Origin: Clostridiaceae bacterium HFYG-1003
GTDB lineage: Bacteria; Bacillota; Clostridia; Clostridiales; Clostridiaceae
Length of the DNA stretch: 64,000 nt
Assembly (NCBI GenBank): GCA_024579835.1
Contig: CP102060.1
Coordinates: 1 to 64,000 of the forward strand
Reading direction: 5' to 3'
The first letter of the stretch is position 1. Each line of letters opens with the position of its first letter. The position numbers and the translations under genes are program-made. Below, one piece after another: positions 45,850-55,443 of this stretch. The notes under the pieces were generated by a model, which saw only the letters and a program-made list of their open reading frames with translations, was not told the origin of the DNA and did not search any database.

Positions 45850-46075
45850 TGAATCAGGCATTGTGATTGAAGTGGAAAAGTACAGGGCGTGGGAACATCA
45901 GAGAGAGTCGGATGGTGAAAAGACTCGTTTGGATCCCCTGGAACCCGCCACGGAGCTTCATCCAGGGAATGGGATGACGTCCGGCCGCGTTAAGGCATTG
46001 AGCGGACAGCGGAATACGCTGTCAAACAGGGTGGTACCACCGGAGGATCCGGTCCCTTGATCAGGTGCTTTTTAT
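45850..46075 (+). promoter_or_regulatory. T-box leader controlling proS
   Basis: The hallmark box AACAGGGTGGTACCACC lies at about 46025-46041, preceded by stem I elements (AGTACAG, GAGAGAGTC, GGTG) and followed by a GC hairpin and TTTTTATTATTTTTT. Uncharged tRNA-Pro should pair with the specifier and the box to allow read-through. A proline specifier (CCC or CCU) is available at about 45935-45939; the exact codon is not certain. Confidence 0.88.
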
Positions 46076-46097
46076 TATTTTTTGGGAGGAAACGATT

Positions 46098-47540
46098 ATG
46101 GCAGACAACAAGAAGAAAAAAGTTGAGCAGATCACCGATATGGAGGTGGATTTCGCTCAGTGGTATACCGATGTGGTGCGCAAAGCTGAACTGGCTGATT
46201 ATTCCTCGGTCAGAGGCTGCATGATCATTCAGCCGTACGGCTACGCGCTGTGGGAAGGCATTCAGGCTTACCTGGACCGTCGCTTCAAGGAAACCGGACA
46301 TGTCAATGTATCCATGCCCCTGTTCATTCCGGAGTCGCTGCTGCAGCGCGAAAAGGATCACGTGGAGGGCTTTGCCCCCGAAGTGGCCTGGGTTACCCAT
46401 GGCGGCAGCGAGGAGCTGGCGGAGCGTCTCTGCGTCCGGCCGACTTCCGAGACGTTGTTCTGTGAGCACTATGCCAAGGTCGTTCAGTCCTACAATGACC
46501 TGCCCAAGCTCTACAACCAGTGGTGCAACGTGGTGCGCTGGGAAAAGACCACCCGGCCGTTCCTGAGAACTTCCGAGTTCCTCTGGAATGAAGGTCATAC
46601 CGTGCATGCCACGCAGGAAGAAGCCGAGGCTGAGACCATCCAGATGCTGGATATCTACGCCGAGGTATATGAAAAAGTCCTGGCAATTCCGGTGATCCGC
46701 GGCATCAAGACCGACAAGGAAAAATTCGCCGGCGCCAAGGCCACCTATACCGTCGAATCCATGATGCATGACGGCAAGGCGCTGCAGTCCGGAACCAGCC
46801 ACTACTTCGGTACCGGCTTTGCCGAAGCCTTCAACATGACCTTCCAGGATAAGGACGGACAGCTCAAGCATGTCCACCAGACCTCCTGGGGGCTGTCCAC
46901 CCGCAGCATCGGCGCCCTGATCATGGTGCACGGTGACAATTCCGGTCTCGTCCTGTCTCCGAACATCGCTCCTCATCAGGTCATCATCGTCCCCATCGCC
47001 ATGCATAAGGGCGGAGTCCGTGAAAAGGCCCTGGAACTGCAGAGCGAGCTCAAGGCCGCCGGCATCCGGGTCATCACCGATCTGACGGACAAATCCCCCG
47101 GCTGGAAATTTGCCGAGTCAGAAATGAAGGGAATTCCGGTCCGTCTCGAAGTCGGACCCAAGGATATCGAACAGGGTCAGGTTATCCTCGTACGCCGCGA
47201 CACCGCGGAAAAGGAAATCGTCGCCATGGATCAGCTGTCTGCCCGCCTGCCCCAGCTGCTGCGCGAAATCCACGACAGCCTCTTCGCCAAGGCCAAGGCC
47301 CGGATGGAAGAGAAGACCTATGAGGCTCACACTATGGATGAGCTCAAGGAAATCGGTGAAACCAAGCCTGGCTTCATCAAAGCCATGTGGTGCGGCGAAC
47401 TCGCCTGTGAAGAGAAGATCAAGGAAGACGCCGGACTGACCTCCCGCTGTATTCCCTTTGACGGCGAAAAGACCGGAGATACCTGCGTCTGCTGCGGCAA
47501 GCCCGCCGACAAGCTGGTGATCTGGGGCAAGGCCTACTAA
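46098..47540 (+). CDS. proS: Prolyl-tRNA synthetase (eukaryote/archaeal-like type)
   Basis: 480 residues, the short form without the bacterial editing insertion. Class II motifs are visible: motif 2 [20 protein letters not shown] near 145-165 and motif 3 in [16 protein letters not shown] near 275. The anticodon-binding domain and C-terminal zinc-type domain follow ([15 protein letters not shown] at the end). GGGAGG precedes ATG 46098; the frame is open back to 46065. Confidence 0.96.
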   Translation: MADNKKKKVEQITDMEVDFAQWYTDVVRKAELADYSSVRGCMIIQPYGYALWEGIQAYLDRRFKETGHVNVSMPLFIPESLLQREKDHVEGFAPEVAWVTHGGSEELAERLCVRPTSETLFCEHYAKVVQSYNDLPKLYNQWCNVVRWEKTTRPFLRTSEFLWNEGHTVHATQEEAEAETIQMLDIYAEVYEKVLAIPVIRGIKTDKEKFAGAKATYTVESMMHDGKALQSGTSHYFGTGFAEAFNMTFQDKDGQLKHVHQTSWGLSTRSIGALIMVHGDNSGLVLSPNIAPHQVIIVPIAMHKGGVREKALELQSELKAAGIRVITDLTDKSPGWKFAESEMKGIPVRLEVGPKDIEQGQVILVRRDTAEKEIVAMDQLSARLPQLLREIHDSLFAKAKARMEEKTYEAHTMDELKEIGETKPGFIKAMWCGELACEEKIKEDAGLTSRCIPFDGEKTGDTCVCCGKPADKLVIWGKAY

Positions 47541-47884
47541 TGGACATCCGCTTCGGCCCCCTGGAAGTCACCGGCGATTTCACCCTGCGCAACATCAGGG
47601 AACTGGGCTTTGACCGGGATTTCATCCTGCTTCTGCCCCGTCCGGTGCTGGAGCTGAAGCTGGGTGAGGGCACCCTGCAGCTGGTTCGGTGCACCCGCCT
47701 GCTGCTTCGGGCCTCCCTGAACGTCCCTGAGGTCACCTGCCATTTTCTGGCCGAGGAGGATGTGCAGTCCGCCGTGGCCAACTATACGTTCCGCGCCGAC
47801 CAGATGACCCTGGAACTGGAAGTAGCCGCCGGCAAGACCCGGCTGCGGCTGACGCCCCGATCCGGTGACCGGACGGATCAATAA
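47540..47884 (+). CDS. Hypothetical protein coupled to proS
   Basis: 114 residues, beta-rich and acidic (FGPLEVTGDFTLRNIREL), starting on the last base of the proS stop (TAATG). No family recognised. The tight coupling suggests it is translated with proS. Confidence 0.6.
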   Translation: MDIRFGPLEVTGDFTLRNIRELGFDRDFILLLPRPVLELKLGEGTLQLVRCTRLLLRASLNVPEVTCHFLAEEDVQSAVANYTFRADQMTLELEVAAGKTRLRLTPRSGDRTDQ

Positions 47885-47955
47885 TCTATCGCCAGCCGGC
47901 CCCGCTGATCTTTTCGTGAACAATCACGGAATGCCTCAGAGGGCCGGTTGGTTGC

Positions 47956-47964
47956 TGTTATAAT
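47956..47964 (+). promoter_or_regulatory. Extended -10 promoter of murT-gatD
   Basis: TGTTATAAT (TGn then TATAAT at 47959-47964), 32 bp before the murT ATG; no clear -35. Just upstream, CCGGCCC/GGGCCGG (about 47895-47947) can form a hairpin that may end the proS transcript. Confidence 0.6.
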
Positions 47965-47995
47965 AAAGGAAGAAATCATTGGGAGAGGATAAGCT

Positions 47996-49369
47996 ATGTC
48001 AACCCTCAGATACCGGCTGGCGCTCTATGGCGGCAAAGCCGCCCGGCTGGGACTCCAGCTCTTGAAGCGGCAGGGCACCTACCTGCCCGGCGTGGTCTCG
48101 GCCCGCATTGACCGCGACTACCTGAAGCACCTGCCAAAACCGAAGCGCATCATCGCCGTTACGGGCACCAACGGAAAAACCACCACCTCCAACATGATGC
48201 TGGACATACTGTCCATGCGCCATGACCGGATCGTTAACAACAGCATCGGATCCAATACGGACTCCGGCATCATCACGACACTGGCCGACAACCTGGACCT
48301 GGCCGGCCGCAAGAAGTCCGAACTGGCCATCCTGGAAGTGGATGAGCGCTGGACGCCCCGGATCTTCCGCCATGTGACCCCGGATCTTTTAATCATTACC
48401 AACCTGTATCAGGATTCCTATAAACGGAACGCCCACACGGACTTTATCAAGGCGACCATTGAAGAGGGCATTCCGGCTTCAACCAGACTGGTCCTCAACG
48501 CCGATGACCTGATCAGTTCTCAGATCGGCGCCGGCAACGAGCGGGTGTTTTTCTCCATCGCTCCCCTGGAAGGGGAAGAAGAGCGGCGGGATTCCCGCCT
48601 GAAGGACATCCGGTACTGCCCCCGCTGCGGCGCACCGCTGCATTGGGATTTTGTGCGGTATCACCACATCGGCCGGGCCCACTGCCCGGACTGCGGCTTT
48701 ACCAATCCGACTCCGAAGTACGTTGTCACCGCCGTTGACTACACCGAGCGCAAGCTGTTCGTGGAGGAGGCCGGAGAAGCTGTGGAGCTCCCCCTGATCC
48801 TGGGCACGACGGAAGCGATCTACAACCAGCTGGCCGCCTACAGCGCACTGCGCGAATTCGGCCTGAGCCGGCAGGAGCTGGCCGAAGCCATGGGCCGGCT
48901 GCGTGTGGTCAGCTCCCGCTACAACGCCACCCGCGTCGGGGATCGCACGATCTATCTGTTCTGCGCCAAGCGCATGAACCCCATCGCCAACTCTCGCGTG
49001 TTCGATGCCATCAAGAAGCATGCCGGACCCAAGACCGTCATCATCGCCAACGATGATCATCAGGCCACCCGTTATGACGAAAACCTGGCCTGGTTCTATG
49101 ATACCGACTTTGAATACCTGGCCGGCGAAGACCTCAACCGCCTCATCATCAACAGCTGGCGGTCCAACGACCTGGTGGTGCGTGCCCTCATGGCCGGCAT
49201 CCCGGAGGCGAACATTCGCGCCCTGGATGACTACCAGCGGGTGCCCGAACTGGTCAGCCTGAATCAGCCGGGGGACATCTTTATCCTGCACGGCATCCAT
49301 GTGCCCAGCCGGAAGGAAGCGGAATTCATCCGCGATGAGTTAGTCCGGCGACTGGAGGGACAGCAATGA
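47996..49369 (+). CDS. murT: MurT-like Mur ligase (lipid II isoglutaminyl synthase subunit homolog)
   Basis: 457 residues. Mur-ligase ATP motif GTNGKTTT at 57-64, a zinc ribbon inserted in the middle domain (Cys 208, 211, 230, 233) and the C-terminal DUF1727 region typical of MurT. In amidating MurT proteins a DVSWxWDxDFE segment supplies an Asp to the GatD active site; here the aligned stretch is ENLAWFYDTDFE, with Asn 363 at that position. The canonical KNPAG motif also reads KRMNPIA. The ligase half looks functional, but amidation of lipid II is in doubt. The stop overlaps the next gene by 4 bp. Confidence 0.85.
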   Translation: MSTLRYRLALYGGKAARLGLQLLKRQGTYLPGVVSARIDRDYLKHLPKPKRIIAVTGTNGKTTTSNMMLDILSMRHDRIVNNSIGSNTDSGIITTLADNLDLAGRKKSELAILEVDERWTPRIFRHVTPDLLIITNLYQDSYKRNAHTDFIKATIEEGIPASTRLVLNADDLISSQIGAGNERVFFSIAPLEGEEERRDSRLKDIRYCPRCGAPLHWDFVRYHHIGRAHCPDCGFTNPTPKYVVTAVDYTERKLFVEEAGEAVELPLILGTTEAIYNQLAAYSALREFGLSRQELAEAMGRLRVVSSRYNATRVGDRTIYLFCAKRMNPIANSRVFDAIKKHAGPKTVIIANDDHQATRYDENLAWFYDTDFEYLAGEDLNRLIINSWRSNDLVVRALMAGIPEANIRALDDYQRVPELVSLNQPGDIFILHGIHVPSRKEAEFIRDELVRRLEGQQ

Positions 49370-50076
49370 TCATCGAAATTCTATATCCCGGATTCATCCT
49401 GTATGGCGACCGGGGCAATGTCGAATACCTGGAAAAAACCTTTCCCGACGCGGAGTTTGCGTATACCGAGATCACCGAGCTACCCCACCTTGCCCGAGAG
49501 AAAGTAGACCTGGTCTACATGGGACCCATGACGGAGGCCAACCTGGCGGCGGTGACCCGCCATCTGACCCCGTACCGGGACCGCCTGCAGGAGCTGATCG
49601 AGGGGGGAACCTTCTTCCTCATTGTCAACAGCGCCCTGGAGATCTTCGGCAAGTCCATCGAACTGCCCGATGGCAGCAAGCTGCCCACCCTGGAGCTGCT
49701 GCCCTTTACCACCCGGCGCAATATGAAGGACCGCCACGACAGCACCGTTCTGGGCCGGTTCCTGGGTCAGCCCATCATGGGCTACGATGCCCGCTTTACT
49801 GAACAGTACGGCAATGACCGCATGCCCTTCCTGGTGGTTGAGCGCGGCCACGGGTTCAACCGCAAGAGCAAGCTGGAAGGCATCCACTACAAGAACTTCA
49901 TCGGCACCAACCTGATGGGACCGATCCTGGTCATGAATCCGCCCCTGATCAAGTACATCAAGCGCGAGCTCACTGGCACCGAGGACATCCCCTACGAGGT
50001 CTACATGAAGGCCGGCTATGAAACCCGGCTGGAAAAATTTCTCCAGTCCCGCGAGATTCTCAACCAGCATAAATAG
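49366..50076 (+). CDS. gatD: GatD-like glutamine amidotransferase lacking its catalytic Cys and His
   Basis: 236 residues of the GatD/CobB-CobQ-type class I amidotransferase fold, partner of MurT. At the nucleophile elbow, where GatD has ICGGYQ, this protein has VNSALE (Asn 88 in place of Cys). Where GatD has GTYLHGPLL with the catalytic His, it has GTNLMGPIL (Met 184). Both glutaminase residues are therefore missing, so it cannot release ammonia from glutamine by the known mechanism. The coding frame is intact and conserved in shape, so it looks repurposed rather than decayed. Confidence 0.8.
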   Translation: MIIEILYPGFILYGDRGNVEYLEKTFPDAEFAYTEITELPHLAREKVDLVYMGPMTEANLAAVTRHLTPYRDRLQELIEGGTFFLIVNSALEIFGKSIELPDGSKLPTLELLPFTTRRNMKDRHDSTVLGRFLGQPIMGYDARFTEQYGNDRMPFLVVERGHGFNRKSKLEGIHYKNFIGTNLMGPILVMNPPLIKYIKRELTGTEDIPYEVYMKAGYETRLEKFLQSREILNQHK

Positions 50077-50125
50077 CTTTTTTCCGCTCAAATACCCAGA
50101 CCGCGCCCTGCCGGCGCATCTGAGC

Positions 50126-50152
50126 CAGGCCTGTGTCAAACAGGCCTTTTTC
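50126..50152 (+). terminator. Terminator after gatD
   Basis: AGGCCTG (50127-50133), loop TGTCAAA, CAGGCCT (50141-50147), then TTTT. Confidence 0.8.
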
Positions 50153-50210
50153 CGCCGGATGGAACGGGAAAAAGTCATACAAAGTTCATGGGACGTTAAA
50201 CCAGACTGAC

Positions 50211-50239
50211 TTTACTAGGCAGATTTCAGGTGGTATATT
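50211..50239 (+). promoter_or_regulatory. Promoter of uvrBA
   Basis: TTTACT (50211-50216), a 17-bp spacer and TATATT (50234-50239). Confidence 0.6.
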
Positions 50240-50240
50240 T

Positions 50241-50254
50241 AGAACGTATGTTTA
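50241..50254 (+). promoter_or_regulatory. LexA (SOS) box in front of uvrB
   Basis: AGAACGTATGTTTA matches the Gram-positive LexA/DinR consensus CGAACRNRYGTTYC at 12 of 14 positions. It starts 2 bp past the -10 box, a position where LexA would block RNA polymerase. Confidence 0.7.
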
Positions 50255-50277
50255 TATTATGCAAAGGAGGAAGCGCG

Positions 50278-52278
50278 ATGGAAGGGACCTTCAAGATCAA
50301 TTCAAAGTTTCAGCCGACGGGGGATCAGCCCCAGGCCATCGATACCCTGGTGGATTCCATCAATGCCGGCAACCGGTTCCAGACCCTGATGGGCGTCACC
50401 GGCTCCGGCAAGACCTTCACCATGGCGAACATCATCGAACGGACCCAGCGGCCCACCCTGGTGCTTGCCCACAACAAAACCCTGGCGGCGCAGCTTTGCT
50501 CCGAGTTCCGGGATTTTTTCCCGGATTCCGCCGTGGAATACTTCGTTTCCTATTATGACTATTACCAGCCGGAAGCCTATGTGGCCTCCTCCGATACCTT
50601 CATCGAGAAGGATTCCTCCATCAACGATGAGATCGAAAAGCTCCGCCACTCCGCCACCAACTCCCTGTTCGAGCGCCGTGACGTCATCATCGTCGCTTCC
50701 GTTTCCTGCATCTACGGTCTGGGTAATCCCGACGAGTACCGCAACCTGTCCCTGTCTTTGCGGCCGGGCATGATGAAGGATCGGGACGACATCATCCGCA
50801 AGCTCATCGAGATGCAGTTCGAGCGCAACGATGTGGATTTTACCACTTCCACCTTCCGGGTCCGGGGCGATGTCCTGGACATCGTTCCGCCCTTTACCAG
50901 CGAGCGGGCCATCCGGGTGGAGTTCTTCGGCGATGAGGTCGAGCGGATCCGTGAATTTGACATCCTGACTGGTGAGATCCTCACGGATCTCAATCACGTC
51001 TTCATCCGTCCGGCGTCCCACTTTGCCACGTCGGAGCAAAAGCTTAAGCCCGCGCTGGATCAGATCGCGCTGGAGCTGGAAGTGCGGCTCAAGGAGCTGA
51101 CTTCCCAGGACAAGCTGCTGGAAGCCCAGCGCCTCAAGCAGCGTACCCAGTTCGACATGGAGATGATCCAGGAAATGGGGTACTGCTCGGGCATCGAGAA
51201 CTACTCCCGGATTCTGGACGGTCGGGCACCGGGCACGCCGCCTCACACCCTCATCGACTACTTCCCCGATGATTTCCTGCTCTTCATCGATGAGAGCCAC
51301 GTCACGCTGCCTCAGGTAAGGGCCATGCAGTCGGGGGACCGCTCGCGCAAGCAGTCCCTGGTGGATTACGGCTTCCGCATCCCGGCCGCCTATGACAACC
51401 GGCCGCTGACCTTTGCCGAGTTTGAGGGCAAGATCGGGCAGTGCCTGTTCGTTTCGGCCACGCCGGGTCCCTACGAAAAGGAGCATTCTGCCGTCGTCGC
51501 CGAACAGGTCATCCGACCCACCGGCCTGCTGGATCCCGAGGTCATCGTGCGTCCCATCAAGGGCCAGATGGACGATCTCTACAACGAAATCAACCGGACC
51601 ATCGAGAAGGGCTTCCGGGTTCTGGTCACCACCCTGACCAAGCGCATGGCCGAAGATCTGACCAAGTACTTCCAGGATCTGGGCCTTAAGGTCACCTACA
51701 TGCATTCGGAAATTGACACCATTGAGCGGATGCGCATCATCCGCGATCTGCGGCTGGGCGAGGCCGATGTCCTCATCGGCATCAACCTTCTGCGTGAGGG
51801 TCTGGATATTCCGGAGGTGGCGCTGGTGGCGATTCTCGATGCCGACAAGGAAGGCTTCCTGCGTTCGGAAACCTCGCTGATTCAGACCATCGGCCGGGCA
51901 GCCCGAAACTCCGCAAGCAAAGTCATCATGTACGCCGACAACATGACCAACTCCATGACCCGGGCCATCGGAGAAACCAACCGGCGCCGGGCGATTCAGG
52001 AAGCGCATAACCAGGCGCACGGGATTGTGCCCCAGACCATCCTCAAGGGGATCCGGGATGTCATCGAGATCTCGAAGCTGGCGGAGGAGACCGTGGAATA
52101 CAAGTCGCTGGAGGATGCCATGACCTATGACGTCAAACAGCTGGAACAGACGGTGAAAAAACTGGAAGCCGACATGAAGAGAGCTTCCAAGGATCTGCAG
52201 TTTGAGCAGGCAGCCTACCTTCGGGACGAGCTGTTCAAGCTGCGCAAGGAACTGACGAAAGTAAGGAGCGGTAAGTAG
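50278..52278 (+). CDS. uvrB: Excinuclease ABC subunit B
   Basis: 666 residues. ATG 50278 follows AAAGGAGG; the frame is open back to 50230. Walker [11 protein letters not shown] near residue 38, the damage-probing beta-hairpin [11 protein letters not shown] near 93, DESH in helicase motif II near 338, and the C-terminal UVR motif that binds UvrC ([20 protein letters not shown]). Loads onto damage delivered by UvrA and directs incision by UvrC. Confidence 0.97.
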   Translation: MEGTFKINSKFQPTGDQPQAIDTLVDSINAGNRFQTLMGVTGSGKTFTMANIIERTQRPTLVLAHNKTLAAQLCSEFRDFFPDSAVEYFVSYYDYYQPEAYVASSDTFIEKDSSINDEIEKLRHSATNSLFERRDVIIVASVSCIYGLGNPDEYRNLSLSLRPGMMKDRDDIIRKLIEMQFERNDVDFTTSTFRVRGDVLDIVPPFTSERAIRVEFFGDEVERIREFDILTGEILTDLNHVFIRPASHFATSEQKLKPALDQIALELEVRLKELTSQDKLLEAQRLKQRTQFDMEMIQEMGYCSGIENYSRILDGRAPGTPPHTLIDYFPDDFLLFIDESHVTLPQVRAMQSGDRSRKQSLVDYGFRIPAAYDNRPLTFAEFEGKIGQCLFVSATPGPYEKEHSAVVAEQVIRPTGLLDPEVIVRPIKGQMDDLYNEINRTIEKGFRVLVTTLTKRMAEDLTKYFQDLGLKVTYMHSEIDTIERMRIIRDLRLGEADVLIGINLLREGLDIPEVALVAILDADKEGFLRSETSLIQTIGRAARNSASKVIMYADNMTNSMTRAIGETNRRRAIQEAHNQAHGIVPQTILKGIRDVIEISKLAEETVEYKSLEDAMTYDVKQLEQTVKKLEADMKRASKDLQFEQAAYLRDELFKLRKELTKVRSGK

Positions 52279-52283
52279 CAGCC

Positions 52284-55250
52284 ATGAGAGATAAAATATC
52301 CATCCGGGGAGCCAAGGTCAACAATCTGAAGAACGTGAGCCTGGACATCCCCCGCGACCAGCTGGTGGTGTTCACCGGCCTGTCCGGTTCGGGCAAGACG
52401 TCCCTGGCCTTCGATACGCTGTATGCCGAAGGCCAGCGCCGCTACGTCGAATCGCTGTCGGCCTATGCCCGGCAGTTCCTGGGCAACATGGACAAGCCCG
52501 ATGTGGAATCCATCGAGGGCCTGTCGCCGGCCATCTCCATCGACCAGAAGACCACCTCCCGCAACCCACGCTCCACGGTGGGAACGGTGACGGAGGTCTA
52601 TGATTACCTGCGCCTGCTGTTTGCCCGCATCGGCATTCCGCACTGTCCGGTCTGCCACCGGGAAATCTCCCGCCAGACCGTCGATCAGATGGTGGATAAG
52701 ATTCTGGAGCTGCCGGAGCGGTCCAAGATCCAGATCCTGGCACCCATGGTCCGCGGCCGCAAGGGCGAACACGAGAAGGTTATTGAATCCATCCGGCGCA
52801 ACGGCTTCGTCCGGGCCCGGGTGGACGGCAGCCTGTATGACATCACCGAAGAGGAAATTGTCCTGGAGAAGAACCTGCGGCACAACATCGAGGCCGTCAT
52901 CGACCGCCTCATCGTAAAGGAAGACATCCGCACCCGCCTGACCGGTTCCCTGGAACAGGCGCTGAAGCTGGGGGAGGGGACCGTCATCATCACCGTTGAC
53001 GGCCAGGAGGATCTGCTCTTCTCCGAGCATTTCGCCTGCCCCGATCACCAGGTCGGCATTGCCGAGCTGGAGCCCCGCACCTTTTCCTTCAACTCCCCCT
53101 GGGGAAAATGCGATGTCTGCGACGGCATCGGCACCCTGATGGAGATCGACGAGGACCTGGTGGTGCCTGACCGTTCCAAGTCCCTTATGGAAGGGGCCTT
53201 CGCCTCCTGGGGCGATGGCCGGCTCAAGGAAAATTCCTGGACCATGGGCATCCTCAATGCTCTGGCCAAGCGCTACAAATTTGACCTGAGCACACCCTTC
53301 CAGGAACTGCCCCCGGAGATTCAGCAGATCCTGCTGTACGGCACGAACGGGGAAAAGCTCAAGGTCCACTACACCAAGAATTACACTCAGGGCGTCTACA
53401 GCCATGCCTATGAGGGGGAGATCAACAACCTGAAGCGCCGCTACATGGAGACGGGATCCGACTGGATGAAGCAGGAAGTCGAGCAGTTCATGAGCGACAA
53501 TCCCTGCCCCAAGTGCCACGGTCAGCGGCTGAGCCAGGAAGCTCTGGCCGTGACCGTGGGCGGCAAGAACATCTCGGAATTCACCGCGCTGTCGGTGGGC
53601 GATGAACTGGCCTTCATCAAGGAACTGGTGCTGTCGGAAAAGGAAGCGGCCATTGCCGAGCAGATCCTGACGGAGATCAAAGCCAGGCTGTCCTTCCTGA
53701 CCAATGTCGGGCTGGATTATCTGGACCTGGCCCGCCGGGCCGGCACCCTCTCGGGCGGAGAAGCCCAGCGCATCCGTCTGGCGACGCAGATCGGCTCGTC
53801 CCTGATGGGCGTGCTGTATATTCTGGATGAGCCCAGCATCGGGCTGCACCAGCGCGACAATGACAAGCTCATCGCGACCTTGAAGGCTCTGCGCGATGCC
53901 GGTAACACGCTGGTGGTGGTGGAGCATGATGAGGACACGATCCGCAACGCGGACTACATTGTGGACATCGGTCCCGGCGCCGGCGAGCACGGCGGCGAGG
54001 TCGTAGCGGCCGGCACCCTGGAAGAAGTCAAGCAGTCCCCCCGTTCCATTACGGCGGACTACCTGACGGGCCGCCGGCGCATCGAGGTGCCCGCGGTCCG
54101 CCGGCCGGGGTCCGGCGATCGTATCCGGGTGCTGGGTGCCAAAGAGAACAATCTCAAGGAGATCGACGTGGACTTCCCGCTGGGCGCTCTGGTGGCCGTC
54201 ACCGGCGTATCCGGCTCGGGCAAGAGCACCCTGGTGAACGAAGTGCTCTACAAGGGCCTAAACCGCAAGATCAACAAGACCCGCACCATCCCCGGCAAGC
54301 ACCGGGATATCCTGGGCGCGGAATTCATCGATAAGATCATTGACATAGATCAGAGCCCCATTGGCCGGACCCCCCGGTCCAATCCCGCCACCTACACCGG
54401 TGCCTTCGACCTGATCCGGGAACTGTACGCTTCCACGCCGGAAGCCAAGGCCCGGGGCTATAAGCTGGGCCGCTTCTCCTTCAATGTTAAGGGCGGGCGC
54501 TGCGAAGCCTGCAGCGGTGACGGTATCATCCGGATCGAAATGCAGTTCCTGTCCGATGTCTACGTGCCCTGCGAGGTCTGCGGCGGCAAGCGCTACAACC
54601 GCGAAACCCTGGAAGTCAAATACAAGGGCAAGAGCATCTGGCAGGTTCTGGACATGACGGTGGAGGAAGCCTATGAGTTCTTCGAGAACCAGTCCCGGAT
54701 CCGCAACAAAATTCAGACCCTGATGGATGTCGGACTGGGCTATATCCGGCTGGGCCAGCCCTCCACGCTTCTTTCGGGCGGCGAGGCGCAGCGGGTCAAG
54801 CTGGCCTACGAGCTGTCCAAGCGCTCCACCGGCAAGACACTCTATATTCTGGATGAGCCGACCACCGGGCTCCACATTCACGATGTGGGCAAGCTCATCG
54901 ACATCCTCCAGCGCCTGGTCGATGCCGGCAATACCGTCATCGTCATCGAACACAACCTGGATGTGATCAAATCCTGCGACCACATCATCGACCTCGGACC
55001 CGAAGGCGGTGACCGCGGCGGCACCATTCTGGCCACCGGCACCCCGGAGGAGATTGCGGCGCTGCCCATCTCCTATACCGGACAGTATCTCAAGCCCCAG
55101 CTGGAAGCAGCCCGGCAGATCCCGGTCAAAACCAAACCGGCCCGCCAGACCGCCGGCAAGGCAAAAAAAGCCGACGCGGAGCCGACGGACAAAACCGCGG
55201 ATGCTCCAGCGGCGAAAAAACCAGGCCGTCCCCGCAAGAAAAAAGAATAG
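52284..55250 (+). CDS. uvrA: Excinuclease ABC subunit A with a basic C-terminal tail
   Basis: 988 residues, about 40 longer than usual. Two ABC ATPase modules ([10 protein letters not shown] near 31, [10 protein letters not shown] near 640; signature [10 protein letters not shown] twice) and zinc-binding [25 protein letters not shown] and CEVCGGKR are present. The extra tail (about 947-988) is Lys/Ala/Pro-rich and contains [10 protein letters not shown], an AT-hook-like minor-groove motif. It starts 5 bp after the uvrB stop. Confidence 0.97.
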   Translation: MRDKISIRGAKVNNLKNVSLDIPRDQLVVFTGLSGSGKTSLAFDTLYAEGQRRYVESLSAYARQFLGNMDKPDVESIEGLSPAISIDQKTTSRNPRSTVGTVTEVYDYLRLLFARIGIPHCPVCHREISRQTVDQMVDKILELPERSKIQILAPMVRGRKGEHEKVIESIRRNGFVRARVDGSLYDITEEEIVLEKNLRHNIEAVIDRLIVKEDIRTRLTGSLEQALKLGEGTVIITVDGQEDLLFSEHFACPDHQVGIAELEPRTFSFNSPWGKCDVCDGIGTLMEIDEDLVVPDRSKSLMEGAFASWGDGRLKENSWTMGILNALAKRYKFDLSTPFQELPPEIQQILLYGTNGEKLKVHYTKNYTQGVYSHAYEGEINNLKRRYMETGSDWMKQEVEQFMSDNPCPKCHGQRLSQEALAVTVGGKNISEFTALSVGDELAFIKELVLSEKEAAIAEQILTEIKARLSFLTNVGLDYLDLARRAGTLSGGEAQRIRLATQIGSSLMGVLYILDEPSIGLHQRDNDKLIATLKALRDAGNTLVVVEHDEDTIRNADYIVDIGPGAGEHGGEVVAAGTLEEVKQSPRSITADYLTGRRRIEVPAVRRPGSGDRIRVLGAKENNLKEIDVDFPLGALVAVTGVSGSGKSTLVNEVLYKGLNRKINKTRTIPGKHRDILGAEFIDKIIDIDQSPIGRTPRSNPATYTGAFDLIRELYASTPEAKARGYKLGRFSFNVKGGRCEACSGDGIIRIEMQFLSDVYVPCEVCGGKRYNRETLEVKYKGKSIWQVLDMTVEEAYEFFENQSRIRNKIQTLMDVGLGYIRLGQPSTLLSGGEAQRVKLAYELSKRSTGKTLYILDEPTTGLHIHDVGKLIDILQRLVDAGNTVIVIEHNLDVIKSCDHIIDLGPEGGDRGGTILATGTPEEIAALPISYTGQYLKPQLEAARQIPVKTKPARQTAGKAKKADAEPTDKTADAPAAKKPGRPRKKKE

Positions 55251-55320
55251 CCGAAGCATGTCCGGCCCGGCCTGCCCCAGACCCGGGGTGAGGTCGGGCC
55301 GGTTTGACCGGAGGATCGGT

Positions 55321-55364
55321 CCGGTTCGAATTTGAGCCATGGATCGGCTCGAACCGGTTTTTCC
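55321..55364 (+). terminator. Terminator after uvrA
   Basis: CCGGTTCGA pairs with TCGAACCGG across an 18-nt loop, followed by TTTTT. A second GC-rich hairpin (GGCCCG/CGGGCC) lies just before it, near 55266-55301. Confidence 0.8.
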
Positions 55365-55382
55365 GGCAAACTATGAAAAAAA

Positions 55383-55421
55383 ACTGTCAGGATCGACAGT
55401 TCGTGATAACATGAATATATA
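55383..55421 (+). promoter_or_regulatory. fprA promoter overlapped by a palindromic operator
   Basis: TCGACA (55393-55398), a 17-bp spacer and TATATA (55416-55421). The -35 lies inside the inverted repeat ACTGTC-N6-GACAGT (55383-55400), a likely repressor site. Confidence 0.55.
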
Positions 55422-55443
55422 TCGCATAAAATCGGAGGATACT

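Noticed and set aside
50302-52020. 572-codon open frame on the minus strand across uvrB
   Set aside because: Antisense shadow of a well-supported gene, caused by high GC at third positions. Similar shadows over uvrA (52215-53990), fprA (55387-56829), uvrC (61669-63357), proS (45990-47006) and the RadC-ArdC gene (3429-4505) were rejected for the same reason.
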